The position numbers and the translations under genes were made by a program. A model generated the notes under the pieces. The model worked only from the letters and a program-made list of their open reading frames with translations, was not told where the DNA came from and did not search any database. 9,939 nt of DNA. Source: Hyphomicrobiales bacterium. GTDB lineage: Bacteria; Pseudomonadota; Alphaproteobacteria; Rhizobiales; Aestuariivirgaceae. Numbering within the stretch: position 1 is the stretch's first letter; each line of letters begins with the position of its first letter. The DNA is taken from NCBI GenBank assembly GCA_027031305.1, contig JALVRJ010000348.1, forward strand, positions 1 to 9,939, read 5' to 3'. Below, piece by piece: positions 5,687 to 9,939 of the stretch.

Positions 5687-6348
5687 GGCCTTCCGGGAAT
5701 GCCACGCGGCGAGACGAAAGCAAGGCGCCGCCGGTGGCGGGGCTGGTGTTGGCCGGTGGCCGCGGGCGGCGCATGGGCGGACGGCACAAGGCTTTCCTCG
5801 AGTTGGGCGGGGAGACGCTGGTTGCCCGCGTGGCGCGGCGATTGCGACGGCAGGTGCGGCATGTGGCGATCAGCGCCAACGAACGCCAGGACGAGCTGCG
5901 CGCTTTTGGCGAGGTGGTGTTGGAGGATACGATACCGGGCTTCGCCGGGCCGCTGGCGGGTGTGCTGGCGGGTCTGGAGTGGTTGCGCGGGGCGCATCCC
6001 GACATTGCATGGCTGCTGACGGTGGCGGTGGACACCCCCTTTTTTCCACATGACCTGGCCAGGCGCCTGTTGCTGGCGGCACAAAAGGCAAACGCCGAAG
6101 TGGCTCTGGCGGCGGATGAGCGGCGACGGCATCCGGTGTTCGCCCTGTGGCACGTGGGGCTGGCGGATGATTTGCGCCGGGCGCTTGTGCAGGAAAACGT
6201 GCGCAAGGTCGCCCTTTTCCTGTCGTGGCGCCGGGCCGTGGACGTCGTGTTCCCATCGACAAAAGGTGGGATGGAACCTTTCTTTAACATCAACACCGCC
6301 GATGACTTGCGAAGCGCGGTGGAATATGCGCAAAATGAGATAGGCTGA
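5683..6348 (+). CDS. mobA: MobA, molybdenum cofactor guanylyltransferase
   Basis: MobA transfers GMP from GTP to molybdopterin-bound molybdenum (or tungsten) cofactor, giving the MGD form used by DMSO-reductase-type enzymes in the cytoplasm. The 221-residue length is usual. The nucleotide-binding motif LAGGRGRRMGGRHK is at 23-36. GPLAGVLAGLEWL (89-101), the metal-binding region VAVDTPFFP (114-122), HPVFALW (150-156) and the closing FFNINTADDL (200-209) are all classic MobA segments. ATG 5683 overlaps the stop of the ABC ATPase as ATGA, so the two are very likely co-translated. That pairs metal uptake with cofactor maturation and strengthens both calls. The first 16 residues before the Rossmann-like core are slightly longer than usual. 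Confidence 0.93.
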   Translation: MRPSGNATRRDESKAPPVAGLVLAGGRGRRMGGRHKAFLELGGETLVARVARRLRRQVRHVAISANERQDELRAFGEVVLEDTIPGFAGPLAGVLAGLEWLRGAHPDIAWLLTVAVDTPFFPHDLARRLLLAAQKANAEVALAADERRRHPVFALWHVGLADDLRRALVQENVRKVALFLSWRRAVDVVFPSTKGGMEPFFNINTADDLRSAVEYAQNEIG

Positions 6349-6391
6349 ATGCCCCGTTACGTTCATTTTGCAAGAGAAAGGTTGGGGCGTT
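6348..6391 (+). terminator. Weak candidate terminator after mobA
   Basis: AATGCCCC (6348-6355) can pair with GGGGCGTT (6384-6391), including one G-T pair, around a 28-base loop, followed by TTCGTT. The long loop and short T-run make it weak. It is placed right at the mobA stop, where an operon end is expected. Confidence 0.3.
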
Positions 6392-6479
6392 TTCGTTCGT
6401 GGATCGGTGACTGCCGCGAAGCGCTGTCGGGTCGCAGGGGCTTGCGGGCATGAACGACGGCCGAAGAGAAGATCTGGCC

Positions 6480-7553
6480 ATGAAAGGCGGAAACAAAGCC
6501 ATCATGATGGGGCTGCTGGCACTGATCGCGGCGCCGGTTAGCCTGGCGCTGGGCGATCCCGGGGGTGACCCTTATCCGCCTGGCGATAACATTGGGTATG
6601 GTAATGATGGGCCTGGCCCGGCGCTGACGCACCAGCTTGACGTGCGCAAAGTCTTGGCGCGGCAGCAGGCGGGGGCCTATTGGCGGCGGTTTTCTCCCTT
6701 CCTGAGCACGCTGGAACGGGATGGAGGAGACGATGTCGCTTCCCGCGCCTTCATCAGCCCCGTCAGCGGCGAGAGCGCCACCGCAGGAGGCTGGAGCCTG
6801 TGGCTCAGTGGTTCGCCGGCGCATTTGCGCAACCGTCTGAACTCGGCGCGTTCCAAGGGCCATTCCCTTTCCTCCACCATTGGACTGGACAAGCAGATCT
6901 CGCCGATGCTGACGCTGGGCGTGGGACTGGACAACGCCCATTCCAACATCCGCACCGACTACAACAACGGGCGCGCCCGCACGCGCACGCATGGTCTGGG
7001 CCTGTTCATCAACTATCGCTTCAATGACTGGCTGAGTCTGGACTTGCAGGGGGGGTACGTGCATCAGCGCCAGAAATACCGGCGGCGCAATTTCCTGGGC
7101 CTTTCCACGGGGCGGCGGCATTCGCACGGCCTTGGCGCGTCGGCGGCGCTGAATGCCTCGACATGGCTGTCCTCCTCGGTGCAGCTTTCCGGCCGGCTGG
7201 GGTTGGTGGGCTCCTTCGACAAGTGGCGCAAGCATACCGAGCGGACGCCGTTGGGGCCGGCGGCGCACCCGGGCGCGAAGGAGCGGCTGGTGCAAAGTGT
7301 CGTCGAGGGGGGCGTGGCCTTCTGGCAAGAGCCGTTGATGCCCTATTTCAAGGCGGCCCACAACTATGACCTTTATCGGAAGGGCGGGGTGAACGCTTCC
7401 GATCGCGATGATTTCACCTTTACCAGTGGGGTCTTCATGTTCGCGCCCGAAGGAGCGAATGGATTGTCATTGGGGCTGTCGGGCAGCCTCGTCGTGGGCC
7501 GTGCGAAACAGCGCCATTACATCGGCGCGCTGCAAGTGAAGTGGTCCTGGTGA
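6480..7553 (+). CDS. Secreted outer-membrane beta-barrel protein, autotransporter beta-domain type
   Basis: ATG 6480 gives 357 residues with a typical signal peptide: MKGGNKAIMMGLLALIAAPVSLA, basic n-region, hydrophobic core and a likely cut after A24. ATG 6450 would put ten charged residues before it and is less likely; GAAGAGAAGA precedes ATG 6480. After a Gly/Pro/Asp-rich linker (25-50), a barrel-like region runs from about 104 to the end. It has alternating strands such as WSLWLSG, LTLGVGLDNAHSN, THGLGLFINYRF and LSLDLQGGYVHQ, and ends in LQVKWSW with a terminal aromatic residue as outer-membrane proteins need for BAM insertion. The pattern fits autotransporter beta domains, but the passenger is only about 80 residues, so it may act simply as a barrel. 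It probably forms its own transcription unit. No substrate can be assigned. Confidence 0.75.
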   Translation: MKGGNKAIMMGLLALIAAPVSLALGDPGGDPYPPGDNIGYGNDGPGPALTHQLDVRKVLARQQAGAYWRRFSPFLSTLERDGGDDVASRAFISPVSGESATAGGWSLWLSGSPAHLRNRLNSARSKGHSLSSTIGLDKQISPMLTLGVGLDNAHSNIRTDYNNGRARTRTHGLGLFINYRFNDWLSLDLQGGYVHQRQKYRRRNFLGLSTGRRHSHGLGASAALNASTWLSSSVQLSGRLGLVGSFDKWRKHTERTPLGPAAHPGAKERLVQSVVEGGVAFWQEPLMPYFKAAHNYDLYRKGGVNASDRDDFTFTSGVFMFAPEGANGLSLGLSGSLVVGRAKQRHYIGALQVKWSW

Positions 7554-7566
7554 GGCAAATTGGCGC

Positions 7567-7594
7567 TTGATTTCGCCCGGTGTCTTCCTAGTAT
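7567..7594 (+). promoter_or_regulatory. Candidate sigma-70-type promoter for the two-helix membrane protein gene
   Basis: TTGATT (7567-7572) and TAGTAT (7589-7594) are separated by 16 bases and lie about 60 bases before ATG 7655. Both boxes are near consensus. A small hairpin, CGCTTT/AAAGCG (7608-7622), falls in the expected leader. In GC-rich DNA this AT-richer patch stands out, but no transcript is known. Confidence 0.4.
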
Positions 7595-7654
7595 CAGGAT
7601 ATCGCTTCGCTTTTCCAAAGCGCGGGCTGGCCCGGCTTCTGCAATGGAGATGGG

Positions 7655-7990
7655 ATGATGATCATTCGCACCTGGAAATCGTTGCCGCGGCTCATTCGTT
7701 TCATGTTGCGCAACGCTGCCATCGGCATCTCGGCGGGGTGGTTCCTGCTGGGCATGATCCTGTGGGCGGACATGGGCGGGCTGTATTCGCTCATCACGCA
7801 TTCCAGCTATGCCTTTGCCGCTCTGCTCCTGCTGTTTGGCGGGTTTGCCGTGACGTTCGGGGGCGCTGGCGTGGCATCCGCCGTTTTGCTGGGACACGAA
7901 TTCGAGGAGGACAACACGCCCGACAATGCCAGCAGAGCGCCGGTGACTGAGCTGAAGCCAGCCTACTTGAAGGTACCGGCAAAGCGTTGA
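7655..7990 (+). CDS. Small inner-membrane protein with two transmembrane helices, function unknown
   Basis: The 111-residue protein starts at ATG 7655 (or ATG 7658) with GGAGATGGG immediately upstream. A basic N terminus (RTWKSLPRLIRFMLRN) precedes helix 1, about 19-39 (RNAAIGISAGWFLLGMILWA). A short loop ADMGGLYSLITHSS leads to helix 2, about 51-78, rich in Ala, Leu and Gly (FAALLLLFGGFAVTFGGAGVA). The polar C-terminal 30 residues are probably cytoplasmic. The basic start suggests both ends face the cytoplasm. It looks like a conserved alphaproteobacterial hypothetical protein, but I do not recognise a named family. Codon use (GC-rich third positions) and the good ribosome binding site support a real gene. 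It has its own candidate promoter and no clear partner gene. Confidence 0.75.
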   Translation: MMIIRTWKSLPRLIRFMLRNAAIGISAGWFLLGMILWADMGGLYSLITHSSYAFAALLLLFGGFAVTFGGAGVASAVLLGHEFEEDNTPDNASRAPVTELKPAYLKVPAKR

Positions 7991-8791
7991 ATTCCGCGTT
8001 AATCATGGGCGTAAAGCTTGATGGGAACGAAGTGTGTGTCGTGGTCTGCGCGCGGGCCATGGGGTGAAGTGGCTCGTCCTTATTTATCAGCTGTGCTTCA
8101 ACGCTTCACATAGTCCCGGGGATGGACTCAATAAATTCGGCCCACTGGTGTGGCGCAAAATATGGCATGCACAATGCCTTTCATTGTATAGGAGTATTTT
8201 TCTTCAGCCCCTCCGGATGACATTTTTGCTTCAATATGTAGGCTCCTTATTTCTGGAAATGAGTGCATCTGTCCAACTTCCGGAGATTGGCGGAATCAGC
8301 GGTGGCATGAATTTATCCGAGCGTGGTCGGAAATGATGTCCGGGGGCATCGGGTCGTTCCTGAAGGAAACGTTGAAGGAATTATCGCGGCAAGTTGTTCC
8401 TTGGGGAGAGACTTCCGAGTGGCCGGAGTGCGCTCGGGGGGAATATATTCAGAATGGCCGGCCCAATCGAGCGAGCCATCATGTTTTCCGTGCCAAAGCG
8501 ACACAATTCGAGGACCTGCAGGGTCCATCCCGGCAGGTGCTTTCATCAAAATGCTCGCCACATGCGGCATTGGTGGGGGGCTGACAGGACAGGCATGTCC
8601 CCAGAAGGCAAAATGGGCGCGAGTTGGGGGGATCGAGTGCCTGGGGCAAATGCCTTCAAGCCTTCGCAGGTGAAAATCGCCGGTCAACTCTCTCGCCAGC
8701 CATTCCGGCCCGGCCAGGATATTCATGGCGGTGTCTATATACCAAAATAGAAAATGGATGTCTCCAGATATCCTTTTTAAGCCTAAGATTA
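7991..8791. other. Gene-poor, AT-richer stretch with no supported gene
   Basis: About 800 bases without a convincing gene on either strand. The longest stop-free + strand frame runs from 8192 to TGA 8584, 130 codons. Its first ATG is 8333 and it lacks host-like GC-rich third positions. Overlapping frames at 8034-8336 (+), 8323-8673 (+) and 8313-8726 (-) match no family I know and lack good ribosome binding sites. Composition is more AT-rich than the flanks, rising sharply after 8740. It may be a decayed gene or acquired remnant. A short palindrome GGACC/GGTCC (8512-8526) is the only small structure noted. Confidence 0.45.
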
Positions 8792-8819
8792 TTGATAATA
8801 TGCCTAATACAAGTATAAT
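8792..8819 (+). promoter_or_regulatory. Sigma-70-type promoter of the CAP-RTX protein gene
   Basis: TTGATA (8792-8797) and a perfect TATAAT (8814-8819) are separated by 16 bases in a very AT-rich patch. Transcription would start near 8826, giving a leader of about 35 bases before ATG 8861. Boxes this close to consensus are notable in such a GC-rich genome. Confidence 0.7.
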
Positions 8820-8860
8820 GTATTCATCGTATGAAAGCGGTAGTGGCGAGGCATGATAAA

Positions 8861-9939
8861 ATGGCCATCATGAGCAATGTCGAACAGTTCATGCTGGAGC
8901 TTGTGAATCGTGCTCGGCTGGATCCGCAGGCGGAAGCTAGTCGATACGGCATTGCATTGAATGACGGTCTCTCTCCCGGGACAATCACCTCCAATGCCAA
9001 ACAGCCTCTTGCTTTCACCCCCTTTCTCGTGGACGCCGCTCGCGCCCACAGTCAATGGATGCTGGATACCGACACCTTCAGCCATACGGGGCAGGGAGGC
9101 TCCAATCCCGGCCAGCGCATGAGCGATGCCGGCTATACCTTTACGCCTCCTTATGGCTGGGGAGAGAATATTGGATGGCTGGGAACGACCGGCACTTATG
9201 ATCTTGAACAATATGTTGCCGACAACCATGCAAACCTGTTCAACAGCCCCGGCCACCGGACTAATATTCTCAATGATGATTTTCGTGAAATTGGCATAGG
9301 TATCAGGGAGGGAGAATTCACTGGCTACAATGCTGTCATGGTTACTCAGAATTATGCATTTTCCGGCCCCAGTCTATTTCTCACGGGGACCATTTTCAAC
9401 GACAGTGATGGAGACGGCTTTTATTCGCCTGGAGAGGGTGCCCCCGGCGTTACCGTGGCAGTCAAGGGTGGGAACAGCATCGTGGCCACAACCAACAGCA
9501 GTGCGCCGGGCGGATATGGCGTGGCCTTGAGTGCCAATACCTACGAGATAACCTTTTCTGGTGGTGGGCTGCCCACCTCCGTGGCTGTCAGGGCAAAATT
9601 GGGCGGATCCAATATCAAGATAGACTTGATGGATGGTGACCATATTCGCTCGTCGGCAGACGTAACCCTTCTTGCGGGCGCGCGCGCCCTTAGTCTTCTT
9701 GGCATTGCCGATTTGAGGGGGACGGGCAACAATTTGAACAATGTGATGCAAGGAGGGCGCGGGAACAACATTTTGCATGGCAATGCCGGGGATGATGTGC
9801 TGGATGGTGGCCCCGGCGACGACAAGCTCTATGGCGGTGCCGGGCAGGACACGCTGAGGGGCGGTGATGGCAATGACGTGCTGGTGGGCAACGCGAATAT
9901 CTTCGCCCGGGTGGCCGACACGCTCGACGGCGGCGCCGG
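8861..9939 (+). CDS. CAP/SCP-domain protein with SdrD-B-like and RTX calcium-binding repeats (3' end outside window)
   Basis: The frame is open to the right edge, 359 residues so far. Residues about 6-170 are a CAP (SCP/PR1) domain: FMLELVNRARLDP, HSQWM (H63), FSHTG (H75), GENIG (E102) and SPGHRTNIL (H132) supply the usual cavity residues, then VTQNYAF. Residues 175-236 look like an SdrD-B/Cna-B-type domain with an acidic loop NDSDGDGFYSPGE (180-192). From about 298, RTX nonapeptides appear (GNAGDDVLDGGPGDDKLYGG), which bind calcium and form a beta-roll. There is no signal peptide, so type I secretion through a C-terminal signal beyond the edge is expected. ATG 8861 is preferred because GCGAGG (8846-8851) lies nine bases upstream; ATG 8831 and ATG 8870 are in the same frame. 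The gene has its own strong promoter. Bacterial CAP domains have few known activities, so the substrate is unknown. Confidence 0.88.
   Translation, partial: MAIMSNVEQFMLELVNRARLDPQAEASRYGIALNDGLSPGTITSNAKQPLAFTPFLVDAARAHSQWMLDTDTFSHTGQGGSNPGQRMSDAGYTFTPPYGWGENIGWLGTTGTYDLEQYVADNHANLFNSPGHRTNILNDDFREIGIGIREGEFTGYNAVMVTQNYAFSGPSLFLTGTIFNDSDGDGFYSPGEGAPGVTVAVKGGNSIVATTNSSAPGGYGVALSANTYEITFSGGGLPTSVAVRAKLGGSNIKIDLMDGDHIRSSADVTLLAGARALSLLGIADLRGTGNNLNNVMQGGRGNNILHGNAGDDVLDGGPGDDKLYGGAGQDTLRGGDGNDVLVGNANIFARVADTLDGGA

Noticed and set aside
5022..6366. Long minus-strand frames opposite the ABC ATPase and mobA
   Set aside because: They are Pro/Arg/Ala-rich shadows of GC-rich coding DNA; the plus-strand frames carry clear family motifs.
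6363..7361. Minus-strand frame of 332 codons opposite the barrel gene
   Set aside because: It is rich in Arg/Gln/Pro with no domain, whereas the plus strand has a signal peptide, beta strands and a terminal aromatic residue.
8313..8726. Minus-strand frame of 137 codons in the gene-poor stretch
   Set aside because: No good ribosome binding site, no recognisable motif, and composition like random frames; kept only as part of the region description.

Overview
The window is GC-rich over most of its length and most likely comes from a proteobacterium, probably an alphaproteobacterium. Four things point that way: an outer-membrane autotransporter-type barrel, a TupC-like/MobA gene pair, Csx16 next to a III-B Cmr module, and palindromic elements of the kind scattered through many alphaproteobacterial genomes. 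No rRNA, tRNA or CRISPR array is present, so the genus cannot be given.

Region 1 (1-4031) is the 3' half of a type III-B CRISPR-Cas (Cmr) operon on the + strand: the end of cmr3, then cmr4, cmr5, cmr6, csx16 and a membrane-anchored CARF-like protein. From cmr4 onward every junction overlaps (TGATG, ATGATGA, ATGA, GTGA), so translation is probably coupled. A strong Rho-independent terminator closes the operon. Cmr3-6 are backbone subunits of the crRNA-guided RNA-targeting complex. The last two genes look like a signalling branch. The CARF-like protein would be a membrane effector answering cyclic oligoadenylate made by Cas10, which must lie outside the window. Csx16 would be the enzyme that removes the signal. 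Cmr6 carries an extra charged helix and a small beta-rich tail.

Region 2 (4057-4451) is a compact unit: a single minus-strand GIY-YIG nuclease gene with related palindromic elements in opposite orientation just outside both ends. It may be a small mobile or domesticated element between the CRISPR operon and the next operon.

Region 3 (4452-6391) has a roughly 340-base leader without a gene, containing a G-quadruplex-type motif and a hairpin touching the likely ribosome binding site. It is followed by a TupC-like ABC ATPase and MobA, which overlap by ATGA. This is molybdenum/tungsten uptake and cofactor maturation, but no permease or binding protein is present here.

Region 4 (6480-7990) encodes a secreted outer-membrane beta-barrel protein with almost no passenger and a small two-helix inner-membrane protein of unknown function.

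Region 5 (7991-9939) is a gene-poor, AT-richer stretch of about 800 bases. It ends in a clear sigma-70-type promoter for a CAP/SCP-domain protein with an SdrD-B-like calcium-binding domain and RTX repeats. That gene runs off the right edge and is probably exported by a type I secretion system.
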